Assembly: GCF_015707995.1 (NCBI RefSeq)
Contig: NZ_JAAGRY010000007.1
Coordinates: 1-64,000, forward strand
Length of the DNA: 64,000 nucleotides
Origin: Microbacterium paulum
Lineage (GTDB): Bacteria; Actinomycetota; Actinomycetes; Actinomycetales; Microbacteriaceae
Direction: 5' to 3'
The notes beneath the pieces were generated by a model. The model saw only the letters and a program-made list of their open reading frames with translations, had not been told where the DNA came from and made no database searches. Below are positions 52,552-61,856 of this stretch, piece after piece. Position 1 is the first letter of the stretch. Each line of letters begins with the position of its first letter. The position numbers were made by a program, and so were the translations under genes.

Positions 52552-53979
52552 TCAGCCGATGTCGCCGATCAGGAACGCCGACGCGTGGCCGCTCGGCGGC
52601 GGGCCGCCGACCTCGCCGCCGAACAGCACGCGTGAGACCCCTTCGGTACTCTCGCGAAGCTCGGTGAGCGCGGTGGCGAGGTCGTCGTCGGCCACCTCGC
52701 GCCCGGCGAGCGTCGCCCGCAGCACGGCCCGGCGGATGAGCTCCTTCGCGAACGACGCCGTCACGCCCTCGGCCTCGTCGGCGGCGCGGTCGAGTGCCGC
52801 GGCGGTCAAAGGCAGACCCTCGGCGTAGAGGGCGAACAGCGCGCGGCGGGCGGCGACGTCGGGCAGAGGGATCTCGACGGCGAGGTCGATCCGGCCCGGG
52901 CGTGCGGCCAGCGCCGGCTCGAGCACGTCGGCGCGGTTCGTCGTGAGCACGAAGGCGACGTCGGCGTCGCCGTCGATGCCGTCGAGCGCGTCGAGCACCT
53001 CGAAGAGCATCGGTTGCAGGCCGAACGAGCCGCGCTCGGCCGCGACGAGATCGACGTCTTCGAGCACGACGATCGACGGGGCGAGCGCCCGCGCGAGTCG
53101 CGCCGCCTCGGAGACGAGCCCCAACGAACCGCCCTGCAGCAGCACCGTCGTCGCTCCCGGCAGCTCGTGCAGCAGGTAGCGGACCGTCAGCGTCTTGCCC
53201 GTGCCGGGAGGGCCGTACAGCAGCACGCCGCGCTTGAGGTGCTGCCCGTGCGCGCGCAGGGCGTCGGCGTTCTCGCTCACCCCCGCGACGTGGTCGCGCA
53301 CGCGTTCGAGCACGCCGCTCGGCAGGATGACGGCGTCGGCAGACACGTCGGGGCGGTCGAGGAACGTCACTGCACCGATGCCCTGACCGTACTCGTCGCG
53401 ACCGAAGGTGACGACCTGGCCCCGAACGACGCTGAGCGCGTTCATCCTTTGGCGCAGCTCGTCGATGAAGGCGGTCGTCGTGTCGATGTCGGGGCTCAGG
53501 ATCTCGAGCTCCGCCGCGTTCCGCCCGAAGCGCGGGTTCGCGCCGCGCTGCAGCGCCGCGAACGGAACGCCCTTCCAGTGCAGCAGGCGCAGGCCCATCG
53601 CGACGACCTGCCGCGTGCTGCGCGGGCCGTCGGCGACGGTCGCGTATTCGACCGCGGCATCCACCGTGAACCGCGCGTACGGGCTCTGGATCAGCGACGG
53701 GAGGTCTTCGTGATGGCGCGCCTGGCCGCCCGAGATGCCGAGGACGAGCGCCGTCGGGTCGTCGCCGGCGAGCGAGTCGAGCGCCAGGTCGAGGTCGATC
53801 AGCCTGTGCGGCGCGACCTGCTCGACGACGACGGGCAGGCTGCCCGGGTCGACGCCGAGGTGATCGCGCACGCGCTCGCCGAGCGGCGTGAGCGATGCGG
53901 GCCTCTCGTCAGGCCGCTCGTTCAGGCGGCGCACGAGCTGATGGAGCTGGGCGAGGAAGGCGTCGTCGTCGGTGGGCAC
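52552..53979 (-). CDS. AAA-family ATPase
   Basis: A 475-aa single-ring AAA protein. The N-terminal half (about 230 aa) is an unassigned domain; the AAA core follows with Walker A LLYGPPGTGKTLTVRYLL, Walker B IVVLEDVDLVAAERG, sensor 1 FVLTTNRADVLEPALAARPG and an arginine finger in GRIDLAVEIPLPD, then the helical lid. It resembles Cdc48/Bcs1-type chaperone or remodelling ATPases. The partner and substrate are unknown. GTG 53979 is preceded by TAGGTT (53986-53991) at 6 nt. Confidence 0.85.
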   Translation of the reverse strand: MPTDDDAFLAQLHQLVRRLNERPDERPASLTPLGERVRDHLGVDPGSLPVVVEQVAPHRLIDLDLALDSLAGDDPTALVLGISGGQARHHEDLPSLIQSPYARFTVDAAVEYATVADGPRSTRQVVAMGLRLLHWKGVPFAALQRGANPRFGRNAAELEILSPDIDTTTAFIDELRQRMNALSVVRGQVVTFGRDEYGQGIGAVTFLDRPDVSADAVILPSGVLERVRDHVAGVSENADALRAHGQHLKRGVLLYGPPGTGKTLTVRYLLHELPGATTVLLQGGSLGLVSEAARLARALAPSIVVLEDVDLVAAERGSFGLQPMLFEVLDALDGIDGDADVAFVLTTNRADVLEPALAARPGRIDLAVEIPLPDVAARRALFALYAEGLPLTAAALDRAADEAEGVTASFAKELIRRAVLRATLAGREVADDDLATALTELRESTEGVSRVLFGGEVGGPPPSGHASAFLIGDIG

Positions 53980-54074
53980 CCCCTCAACCTAGGTTCGATG
54001 ACCGCGCCCCGGCTAGCCCTTCGACACGGTCGGCCCGCGGGAGCAGCGCCGGGCTCGCGCGAGCGGCCGCCGCG

Positions 54075-55394
54075 TCACGCCCCGGCGGTGAGCCAGGCGG
54101 AACGCCGGATGCGCCAGCCGAGCGTGCCGAGCCGGGCGAGCATGTACACGCCGAAGAAGCAGACCGCGAGCCAGGCGAGGCCCTCCGCGCCGGTGGGGTG
54201 GGCGATCCACACGGCTACGAGCGCCGGCACGTAGGGCACCAGGTTGAGACCGCCCGCGATCGCGAGGTAGCGGGCATCGCCCGCGCCCATGAGCACGCCG
54301 TCGAGCACGAACACCACTCCGCACACGGGCTGCGCGACGGCCAGCACCAGCAGGGCCGGCTGCACGAGCGCGGCGACGTCGTGAGACCCGGTGAACACGA
54401 GGCCGATCACGCCCGACAGGGCCGCGATCAGCCCGCCCACGAGCACCCCGAACCACGCACCCCACGCCACCGTGCGCCCGAGCACCCGGCGCACGAACGG
54501 CTCGTCGTCGGCGCCGAGACCCCGGCCGACGAGCGCCTGCGCGGCGATGGCCAAGGCATCCAGCGCGAAGGCCGCTGTCGAGAAGATCGTGAACGCCACC
54601 TGCCAGCCGGCGAGTTCGTCGGTGCCGAGCCCCGTCGCGACGTAGACCGTCGCGAGGAACGCGATTCGCAGCGACACGGTGCGCAGGAACAGCCACCACC
54701 CCGCCCGCGCCGAACCGCGGAGCCCCTCGCGCTGCGGAAGAACGGATGCCTCGTGCTGCCGCGCGAGCTGCCCGACCACGAACGCGTACGCCCCGACCAT
54801 CGACCACTGCGCGACGACCGTGCCCGCGGCGGACCCCGCGATGCCCCAGCCGAACCCGTAGATGAACAGCCAGTTGAGCAGGGCGTTGAGGCCGAAGCCG
54901 AGCCCCGCGATCCACAGCGGCGTCACGGTGTCTTGCATGCCGCGCAGCAGGCCCGTCGCTGCGAAGACGATGAGCATGGCCGGCAGCCCCCACATCGACA
55001 GTTGCAGGTAAATGACGGCCTGTTCTGAGACGGCGGCGTCGGCCCCGAAGAGCGAGACGAGCCACGGGGTCGTGAGCGATCCGACCACCGCGAGCACGGT
55101 GCCGAGAGCGAGGGCGAGCCAGAGCCCGTCGATGCCGGCCCGCACGGCCCCCGTGTGCTCGCCGGCGCCGAACCGGCGGGCGACCGCCGGCGTCGTCGAG
55201 TAGGCGAGGAACACCATCAGGCCGACGATCGTCTGCAACACCGCAGACGCGATGCCGAGTCCCGCCAGCGGCACCACCCCGAGGTGGCCGACGAGCGCCG
55301 AGTCGACGATCAGGAACATCGGCTCGGCGATGAGCGAGCCGAGGGCCGGGACGGCCAGGCGCAGAATCTCGCGGTTGAGATTCGGCGCGGCCAT
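54075..55394 (-). CDS. MATE-family efflux transporter (DinF-like)
   Basis: A 439-aa multidrug exporter with 12 membrane segments in two related halves. NREILRLAVPALGSLIAEPM at the start and ATGLLRGMQDTVTPLWIAGL in segments 4-5 are typical of the DinF branch. It probably exports cationic compounds using an H+ or Na+ gradient. TAGGCT (55401-55406) is 6 nt before ATG 55394. Confidence 0.92.
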   Translation of the reverse strand: MAAPNLNREILRLAVPALGSLIAEPMFLIVDSALVGHLGVVPLAGLGIASAVLQTIVGLMVFLAYSTTPAVARRFGAGEHTGAVRAGIDGLWLALALGTVLAVVGSLTTPWLVSLFGADAAVSEQAVIYLQLSMWGLPAMLIVFAATGLLRGMQDTVTPLWIAGLGFGLNALLNWLFIYGFGWGIAGSAAGTVVAQWSMVGAYAFVVGQLARQHEASVLPQREGLRGSARAGWWLFLRTVSLRIAFLATVYVATGLGTDELAGWQVAFTIFSTAAFALDALAIAAQALVGRGLGADDEPFVRRVLGRTVAWGAWFGVLVGGLIAALSGVIGLVFTGSHDVAALVQPALLVLAVAQPVCGVVFVLDGVLMGAGDARYLAIAGGLNLVPYVPALVAVWIAHPTGAEGLAWLAVCFFGVYMLARLGTLGWRIRRSAWLTAGA

Positions 55395-55458
55395 GGACCG
55401 AGCCTACGACCGGGCGCCGACGCGGCGAGACGCGGAAGGGGCGGGCCCGTCGTGTGTC

Positions 55459-55528
55459 GCGAAAGCAGGGCGAACCGGCCTCTGAGGGGCCGCAGGCGCG
55501 TGAGAAGCCCGTTTCGCCCTGCTTTTGC
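55459..55528. repeat. Long imperfect inverted repeat between divergent genes
   Basis: GCGAAAGCAGGGCGAA (55459-55474) and TTCGCCCTGCTTTTGC (55513-55528) pair with one mismatch; a smaller GGCC-TCTGA-GGGGCC hairpin sits inside the loop. It separates the divergent MATE and lipase genes, so it is not placed as a simple terminator. Confidence 0.7.
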
Positions 55529-55670
55529 CACGCCGAACGCACAAGCCGGCCCCACGCCAGCCGGCCACACGCCACCCCGCCCGGCCACCCCGCCCGCCGC
55601 CTCCGCCCGCCTTACCCCGCGCCGCAGGCCGCCCGGCCGCCCCGCCCGCCCCGCCACGTAGCCTGGAAGG

Positions 55671-57488
55671 GTGGCGCGCGCGAGGTTCTGGGACAGGCTG
55701 GCGCTCGTGCGCGCGCTCGCGCGCACGCCGACCTGGGTGCGCCTCGTGCTGTCGATCGGGTCGATCGTGCTCGGCGCCGTGATCGTCATCCGCCCGACGA
55801 CGGCCCTCGACGTGCTGGCGCTGCTTCTCGGCGGCGGCATGGTGCTCACGGGCGTGCTCTCGGCGACCGGGCGCGTCGACGAGGGCGAGGGGCGCTGGCG
55901 CACGGCGCTCGTGGTCGGCTGGATCGTGCTCGGTGTCTTCGTGCTCGCCTGGCCGGGCCTGACGGTGCGCGCGGTCGCGATCATCACGGGCGTGCTGCTG
56001 CTCGTCAACGGTGCCGCGGGTGTGGGCACGGCGCTGCTGAAGGGCCGCGGGTGGGACGACCGCATCGCGGATGCCGCGTTCGGCGCGACCGGTCTCATCT
56101 TCGGTGTGCTGGCGCTCGTCTGGCCCGACATCACGCTGCTCGTGGTGGCGGTGGTCTTCGGGGGATCGCTCATCATCCGCGGCATCGTCGACCTGTGGAG
56201 CACGGCGGTGCGCCGCAGGCAGCGGTTGAGCGAGCAGCGGGGCGAGCCCGAGGCATCCGTGCCGAAGCGTCGCTGGGGCCGCGCCGCGATGGCGATCGTC
56301 TCGGTGACCGCGACGGTCGTGTTCGCCCTCGTGACGGCGCCGCTGCGCGAAGGGTCGACCGTCGTCGACGAGTTCTACGCGGCGCCGAGGTCGATTCCGC
56401 ACGAGCCGGGCCGGCTGATCCGGGCCGAGCCGTTCACCCGCGACGTGCCGAACAACGCGGTCGCGTGGCGCATCCTCTATACGACGACCGGCGTCGACGG
56501 GAAGGTGCGCACCGCGAGCGGACTGGTCGTCGTGCCCGAGGGCGGTGAGCCGGGGCAGCGGTGGCCGGTGATCGACTGGAACCACTCGACCACCGGCTAC
56601 GCCCAGCACTGCGCGCCGTCGCTGCAGGCGCGGCCGTTCTGGGCGGGCGGGCTGTACCCGATCAAGAAGGTGCTCAAAGAGGGCTGGGCGATCGTCGCGA
56701 CCGACTACATCGGCCTCGGCACGCCGGGCCCGCACCCGTATCTGTTCGGCGCGCCGAGCGCGTACGCGTCGCTCGACGCCGTGCGTGCGGCGCGCGAGAT
56801 CGACGAGGCGCAGCTGAGCTCGAGCACCGTGATCTGGGGGCACTCGCAGGGCGGCGCGGCGGCGCTGTGGTCGGCGGCGCTCGCGCGCTCGTACGCGCCC
56901 GAAGTGTGGGTGCGCGGTGTCGCGGCCTTCGCACCCGCGAGCGATTCGACCGCGCTCGTCGACCACGTCGGCGACGTGCAGGGCGGGCTGATCTTCGCGT
57001 CGTACGCGTTCGCCGCCTACAGCGAGATCTACCCCGACATCACCTATCCGCGCTACATCCGCCCGGGCATGCAGCCCGTGCTGCGGGCGATGTCGGAGCG
57101 GTGCCTCACCGACCCGTCGATGGCGCTGTCGGTGCTCGCGGTGCTCGGCACGAGCGCCGACCCCGACCTCTTCTCGACGAACCCCGCCTACGGGCCGCTG
57201 GGCACGCGGCTGCGCGAGAACTCCTCGCCCACGGGGCTCGGTCCGCCGCTGTTCCTCGGGCAGGGCGGGTCGGACTCGATCGTGCCGCAGACGATGCAAG
57301 ACGGCTACGTCAAGCGCGTGTGCGCCGACGGTCAACGCATCGAGTACCACCGCTACACGGGGTACGAGCATGCGCAGGTGATGGAGACGTACTCGCCGAT
57401 GATCGCCGACGCCATCGCGTGGACGCACGCCCGGTTCGACGGCGAGTCGGCGAACGCCGACTGCTCCATCACCGACACGCCTCGCTGA
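55671..57488 (+). CDS. DUF308 (HdeD-like) membrane domain fused to a secretory-type lipase
   Basis: A 605-aa fusion. Residues 1-180 hold about six membrane segments with two repeats such as TWVRLVLSIGSIVLGAVIVI and WIVLGVFVLAWPGLTVRAVA, the DUF308/HdeD pattern. After another membrane segment (about 205-225) an alpha/beta-hydrolase of the secretory lipase (LIP) family follows: nucleophile in VIWGHSQGGAAALWSAA, catalytic Asp candidate in GQGGSDSIVPQ and His in YTGYEHAQVMETY. The hydrolase should lie outside the membrane, anchored by the N-terminal domain. TAGCCT (55659-55664) is 6 nt before GTG 55671. Confidence 0.85.
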   Translation: MARARFWDRLALVRALARTPTWVRLVLSIGSIVLGAVIVIRPTTALDVLALLLGGGMVLTGVLSATGRVDEGEGRWRTALVVGWIVLGVFVLAWPGLTVRAVAIITGVLLLVNGAAGVGTALLKGRGWDDRIADAAFGATGLIFGVLALVWPDITLLVVAVVFGGSLIIRGIVDLWSTAVRRRQRLSEQRGEPEASVPKRRWGRAAMAIVSVTATVVFALVTAPLREGSTVVDEFYAAPRSIPHEPGRLIRAEPFTRDVPNNAVAWRILYTTTGVDGKVRTASGLVVVPEGGEPGQRWPVIDWNHSTTGYAQHCAPSLQARPFWAGGLYPIKKVLKEGWAIVATDYIGLGTPGPHPYLFGAPSAYASLDAVRAAREIDEAQLSSSTVIWGHSQGGAAALWSAALARSYAPEVWVRGVAAFAPASDSTALVDHVGDVQGGLIFASYAFAAYSEIYPDITYPRYIRPGMQPVLRAMSERCLTDPSMALSVLAVLGTSADPDLFSTNPAYGPLGTRLRENSSPTGLGPPLFLGQGGSDSIVPQTMQDGYVKRVCADGQRIEYHRYTGYEHAQVMETYSPMIADAIAWTHARFDGESANADCSITDTPR

Positions 57489-57603
57489 CGCGCGCGCGGG
57501 CGCGGCCGGCGAGGTCGCCGGCGTGCGCCGCGCAGGCCCGCACGCCGAGGCATCCTGTGATCTTCACGGCGTGCGGCTCAGACGGGGCGCCTATTGTGGA
57601 GCC

Positions 57604-59616
57604 ATGACCGAGAACCCCCTTCGCTCGGGTATCGAGCTGTCCGAACTGAGCCCCGAGATCCGACCGCAAGACGACCTGTTCCGGTACGTCAACGGTTCGT
57701 GGCTCGAGCGCACCGAGATCCCCGAAGACAAGGCCCGGTGGGGCTCGTTCCACCTGATCGCCGAGCAGGCCGAGCGCGACGTGCACACGATCATCGAAGA
57801 GGCGACCGGCGCCGCGCCCGGCACCGAGACGCGCAAGATCGGCGACCTCTACACGAGCTTCATGGACACCGACCGCATCGAGCAGCTCGGCGCCGCGCCG
57901 CTGCGCGAGCAGCTCGCGCGGATCGACGCGATCGACTCCGTGCCGGCGCTCCTGCGCACGGTCGGCGAGCTCGAGCGCGAGGGGGTCGGCGGCCTGTTCG
58001 GCACGTACATCGAGCCCGACCCGGGAAAGCCCGACCGCTACGTCGCCTTCATCGTGCAGTCGGGACTGTCGCTGCCCGACGAGAGCTACTACCGGCTCGA
58101 GAACTTCGCGAAGACGCGCACCGCGTTCCGCGAGTACGCGGCGACCATGCTGGGGCTCGCGGGGGTCGAGGATGCCTCGGCGCCGGCCGACCGCATCCTC
58201 GCGCTCGAGACCGAGATCGCGAGCCACCACTGGGACAACGTCCGCTCGCGCGACGCCGTCGCGACGTACAACCTCATGACGTGGGGTGACCTGCAACAGC
58301 TCGTCGGCGCCGATTTGACGCCGTGGCTGGATGCCGTGGCGCCGGACCATCAGAGCGGGTTCGCCGAGGTCAACGTGAACCAGCCGAGCGCGCTGTCCGG
58401 CCTCGGCTCGCTGCTGACCGAAGACCGGCTCGAGGACTGGAAGGCGTGGCTGCGGCTGCACGTCATCCGGGCATCCGCCGCGTTCCTCTCGCAGGACTTC
58501 GTCGACGCCAACTTCGCGTTCTACGGCACGGAGCTCACCGGCGTGCCGGTCAACCGCGAGCGGTGGAAGCGCGGTGTGAGCTTCGTCGAAGCGGCGATGG
58601 GCGAGGCGGTCGGCAAGGTCTACGTCGAGCGGCACTTCCCGCCGGCAGCGAAAGAGGCGATGGACGAGCTCGTCGCGAACCTCATCGAGGCCTATCGGCA
58701 GTCGATCGAGGGCCTCGAATGGATGACCCCGGCCACGCGCGAGCGCGCGCTCGAGAAGCTCGCCGCCTTCACGCCGAAGGTCGGCTTCCCCGAGAAGTGG
58801 AAGGACTACGGCGCCCTCGAGGTCGACCCGGGCGACCTGATCGGCAACGTGCTGCGCACGAACGCGTGGGAGCACGACCGTCAGCTCGCCAAGCTCGGAC
58901 AGCCGATCGACCGCGACGAGTGGTACATGACCCCGCAGACGGTCAACGCGTACTACAACCCGCTGATGAACGAGATCGTCTTCCCCGCCGCGATCCTGCA
59001 GTACCCGTTCTTCGACCTGGAGCGGGATGCCGCGGCGAACTACGGCGGCATCGGCGCGGTCATCGGCCACGAGATCGGTCACGGCTTCGACGACCAGGGC
59101 TCGGCGTTCGACGGCACCGGCGCCCTCAACGACTGGTGGACCGACGACGACCGGGCGGCGTTCGAAGAGCGCACCGGCGCCCTCATCGCCCAGTACGACG
59201 CGCTCGTGCCGCGCGGGCTCGACGGCGAGCGACTCTCCGACGACCACCACGTCAACGGCGCCCTGACGATCGGCGAGAACATCGGCGACCTCGGCGGCCT
59301 CGGCATCGCGATCAAGGCCTACCGGCTGCACCTCGCCGCGAACGGCGACGACGACGCGGATGCCTCGGCTGTCGACGGTCCCGAGATCGACGGCTTCAGC
59401 GGCATCCAACGCCTGCTGCTCAGTTGGGCGCAGATCTGGCAGCAGAAGGGGCGCGACGCCGAGACGATCCGGCTGCTCACGATCGACCCGCACTCGCCGA
59501 ACGAGTTCCGCTGCAACCAGATCGTGCGCAATGTCGACGAGTTCTACCGTGCCTTCGACGTGTCGGGCGACGACGCCCTCTGGCTCGACGCCGACCAGCG
59601 CGTGACGATCTGGTGA
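57604..59616 (+). CDS. M13-family zinc metallopeptidase (PepO/neprilysin-like)
   Basis: A 670-aa peptidase without signal peptide. The zinc motif HEIGH is at residues 489-493 in VIGHEIGHGFDDQGSAFDG, the third ligand Glu in GENIGDLGG (about E558), and the substrate-binding NAYYNP precedes. The C-terminus has FRCNQIVRNVDEFYRAF as in PepO. It probably degrades oligopeptides in the cytoplasm. ATG 57604 has TATTGT (57592-57597) at 6 nt. It is coupled to the next gene through a GTGA overlap. Confidence 0.94.
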   Translation: MTENPLRSGIELSELSPEIRPQDDLFRYVNGSWLERTEIPEDKARWGSFHLIAEQAERDVHTIIEEATGAAPGTETRKIGDLYTSFMDTDRIEQLGAAPLREQLARIDAIDSVPALLRTVGELEREGVGGLFGTYIEPDPGKPDRYVAFIVQSGLSLPDESYYRLENFAKTRTAFREYAATMLGLAGVEDASAPADRILALETEIASHHWDNVRSRDAVATYNLMTWGDLQQLVGADLTPWLDAVAPDHQSGFAEVNVNQPSALSGLGSLLTEDRLEDWKAWLRLHVIRASAAFLSQDFVDANFAFYGTELTGVPVNRERWKRGVSFVEAAMGEAVGKVYVERHFPPAAKEAMDELVANLIEAYRQSIEGLEWMTPATRERALEKLAAFTPKVGFPEKWKDYGALEVDPGDLIGNVLRTNAWEHDRQLAKLGQPIDRDEWYMTPQTVNAYYNPLMNEIVFPAAILQYPFFDLERDAAANYGGIGAVIGHEIGHGFDDQGSAFDGTGALNDWWTDDDRAAFEERTGALIAQYDALVPRGLDGERLSDDHHVNGALTIGENIGDLGGLGIAIKAYRLHLAANGDDDADASAVDGPEIDGFSGIQRLLLSWAQIWQQKGRDAETIRLLTIDPHSPNEFRCNQIVRNVDEFYRAFDVSGDDALWLDADQRVTIW

Positions 59617-60653
59617 GCGAGACCCTGCGCAGGCGCCACGGTGGTGCCGACGACGACCGTGCTCGCGAGGAGCGCGGGTGGTCGTGTGGGGGGGGGCGCG
59701 GGGCGAGGTCCCCCCCCGCCGCGCCGGCCGCTCCCGGGGCCCCGGCCGGGGCGACGACCCTGCGCCGCGCGCGGCGCGGCACCGAGCCGGCTGCGGGAGC
59801 CGCGCCGACCCGGTCGTCGCTGCGCGAGCGCTCGTTCATCGGCACGCTGAAGGCTCTCGACGCGCTGTCGTCGGCGGGGGCGCACGTGTCGGTGCGCGTC
59901 GCCGACCTCGACTCGGGTGAAGAGGTGCTCACGGGCGACGACCACCTGACGCTGCCCGTCGGGGGAATCGGCGTCGTGCCGCTTCTCATCGAGGTCGCCG
60001 CGCAGTTCGAGTTCGGGCAGCTCGACCCGCTCGAGATCATCGAGCGCCGATCGGTCGACGAGGTCGCGTTGGCGGGACTGTGGCAGCACCTCGCGGCGCC
60101 CGCCCTGCCGGTGCGCGACCTCGCGGTGCTGGCGGCCGCGGCATCCGACGCCGCTGCGGCGAACGCGCTGCTGGCGCGCGTGGGGCTCGACGCGGTGCGC
60201 TCGCGCATGGAAGACATCGGGCTCGAGAAGACGGCGCTGCTCGACGGCTTTCGCGACGTGCGCGGGCCCGACGATGCCCCGCAGGTGGCGCTGTCGACCG
60301 CCGGTGACCTGTCGGCGCTGTTCGCGGCGATCGTCAACGCGCGCGTCGTCTCGCCGGCGGTCAGTGCGCAGGTCGGCGAGTGGCTCAACCTGAATCAAGA
60401 CCTCGCGCTGGTCGGCGCGGCGACGGCGCTCGACCCGTTCGCGCACGAAGACGACCGTTACGGCATGCTCTTCGTCAACAAGACGGGGCGCGGCGATGGC
60501 ATCCGTGCCGAGGCGGGAGTGCTCGCCGGCCCGCGCGGCGGGGTCGCCTTCGCGCTGCTCGTCGGTTTCGACGACCTCTCGATCGCGCACCGCCTGCGCG
60601 CGCACGAGGCGTTCCGCGCCCTCGGCGCCGACCTCATGGAGTACGTGTTCTGA
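59613..60653 (+). CDS. Class A beta-lactamase-fold protein without SxxK active site
   Basis: A 346-aa protein starting at GTG 59613 inside the peptidase stop. About 70 low-complexity residues precede a class A beta-lactamase-like fold: VSVRVADLDSGEEVLTGDDH, then TLPVGGIGVVPLLIEVAAQF where active enzymes have S-x-x-K, ASDAAAANALL in place of SDN, and FVNKTGRGDGIRAEAG with the KTG triad kept. Without the Ser and Lys it cannot be a normal acyl-enzyme hydrolase. It may bind peptides or act as a partner of the coupled peptidase. The start could be further in, after the G/C tracts at 59688-59717. Confidence 0.8.
   Translation: MSETLRRRHGGADDDRAREERGWSCGGGRGARSPPAAPAAPGAPAGATTLRRARRGTEPAAGAAPTRSSLRERSFIGTLKALDALSSAGAHVSVRVADLDSGEEVLTGDDHLTLPVGGIGVVPLLIEVAAQFEFGQLDPLEIIERRSVDEVALAGLWQHLAAPALPVRDLAVLAAAASDAAAANALLARVGLDAVRSRMEDIGLEKTALLDGFRDVRGPDDAPQVALSTAGDLSALFAAIVNARVVSPAVSAQVGEWLNLNQDLALVGAATALDPFAHEDDRYGMLFVNKTGRGDGIRAEAGVLAGPRGGVAFALLVGFDDLSIAHRLRAHEAFRALGADLMEYVF
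59688..59717 (+). repeat. G9 and C8 homopolymer pair able to form a hairpin
   Basis: Nine G (59688-59696) and eight C (59710-59717) lie 13 nt apart in the 5' part of the beta-lactamase-fold gene. They can pair to an all-GC stem and are slippage-prone. Confidence 0.7.
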
Positions 60654-60673
60654 GGCGGTGCTCGTCCCCCTAA

Positions 60674-60712
60674 CGGCGGGGGTTGTCTCACTTGCGGCAG
60701 GGGTTGTCCCAC
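60674..60712. repeat. 18-bp imperfect direct repeat, 21-bp period
   Basis: CGGCGGGGGTTGTCTCAC (60674-60691) and CGGCAGGGGTTGTCCCAC (60695-60712) lie in the short gap between convergent genes. Confidence 0.7.
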
Positions 60713-60776
60713 AAACGGCTGTCTGAAGGCCGCGAAAGCGACCATATGTGGGACATGGATGCTGTTGCCCGGCGGG

Positions 60777-61658
60777 TCAGAAGACGATCGTGTGGTTGCC
60801 GTGCTGGATGACGCGGTCCTGCGCGTGCCACAGCACGGCGCGCGAGAGCACCTGGCGCTCGACGTCGGCGCCGCGGCGAGCGAGCTCGGCCGACGATTCG
60901 GCGTGGGTGACGCGCACGGTGTCCTGCTCGATGATCGGGCCCTCGTCGAGGTCGCCGGTGACGTAGTGGCTGGTCGCGCCGATGAGCTTGACGCCCCGCT
61001 CCTTCGCCTTCTTGTACGGCTCGGCGCCGATGAACGCGGGCAGGAACGAGTGGTGGATGTTGATCACCGGAACCCCGAGCGCGTCGAGGAACTCGGGGGA
61101 GAGGATCTGCATGTAGCGCGCCAGCACGACGAAGTCGACGTTGCCGACGAGCAGCTTCAGGATCTCGGCCTCCGACGCCGACTTGTCGGGGCCGGGCACC
61201 GACGGCACGTGGAAGAACGGCACGCCGAAGCTGCGCACATCCTCGGCCGTCGTCGTGTGGTTCGAGATCACCATCGGGATCGTCACGGGCAGGTCGCCGC
61301 GGCGGTGGCGCCACAGCAGGTCGAGCAGGCAGTGGTCTTGCTTGGATGCCAGGATCGCCATCCGCTGCGGCACCGACTGGTCGGTGAGCTTCCACTCGAG
61401 CTCGAAATCGGCCAGGGTCGCGGCGATGTCGGCCTCGATCGCGGGGCGCTCCGCCGCGAAGTCGGGCCGGTGGAACACGACGCGCTGAAAGTACGCCCCG
61501 CCGCGGTGGTCGTCGGAGAACTGGTCGAACGCGACGATGTTCCCCCCGATGCGCGTGATCATCGCCGACACGGCCGCGACGATGCCGGGCTTGTCGCTGC
61601 CGTGCACGATGAGACACGCGTGGTCGGCGGGGAGCTGGGGATCGTGCACGGGAGCCAT
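60777..61658 (-). CDS. purU: Formyltetrahydrofolate deformylase
   Basis: A 293-aa enzyme that hydrolyses 10-formyl-THF to formate and THF. The N-terminal ACT domain (ADHACLIVHGSDKPGIVAAV) is followed by a formyltransferase-like domain with the catalytic Asn/His in VINIHHSFLPAFIGAEPY and Asp in SHYVTGDLDEGPIIEQD. CAGAAT (61665-61670) is 6 nt before ATG 61658. It is downstream of, and on the same strand as, a MetE-like gene, so both handle one-carbon or methyl flow. Confidence 0.95.
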   Translation of the reverse strand: MAPVHDPQLPADHACLIVHGSDKPGIVAAVSAMITRIGGNIVAFDQFSDDHRGGAYFQRVVFHRPDFAAERPAIEADIAATLADFELEWKLTDQSVPQRMAILASKQDHCLLDLLWRHRRGDLPVTIPMVISNHTTTAEDVRSFGVPFFHVPSVPGPDKSASEAEILKLLVGNVDFVVLARYMQILSPEFLDALGVPVINIHHSFLPAFIGAEPYKKAKERGVKLIGATSHYVTGDLDEGPIIEQDTVRVTHAESSAELARRGADVERQVLSRAVLWHAQDRVIQHGNHTIVF

Positions 61659-61718
61659 GGATCGATTCTGCCCGATGCCGCGCCCTTCCCCTTCTCCCCG
61701 CTCCCTGCCCCCGTCCCG

Positions 61719-61776
61719 CGAGGGGTCGCGACACGCGGCATCCATCACCGGGTCAACGGCGTGTCGCGACCCCTCG
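61719..61776 (-). terminator. 18-bp perfect inverted repeat downstream of the MetE-like gene
   Basis: CGAGGGGTCGCGACACGC (61719-61736) pairs perfectly with its complement at 61759-61776 around a 22-nt loop. It follows the MetE-like stop by about 80 nt and lies just upstream of the purU -10 box, so it probably terminates the former gene. Confidence 0.7.
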
Positions 61777-61856
61777 GCGGAAGCCGCCCCAGGGTGCGGC
61801 GAGGTCCGGCCCGGGCAGGGGCGAGACGAGGGGAGGAGGGAGAGGGCGCGCGCGGG

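Noticed and set aside
59613-60653. A functional beta-lactamase giving antibiotic resistance
   Set aside because: The catalytic Ser and Lys are not at the expected motif, so resistance by hydrolysis is unlikely.
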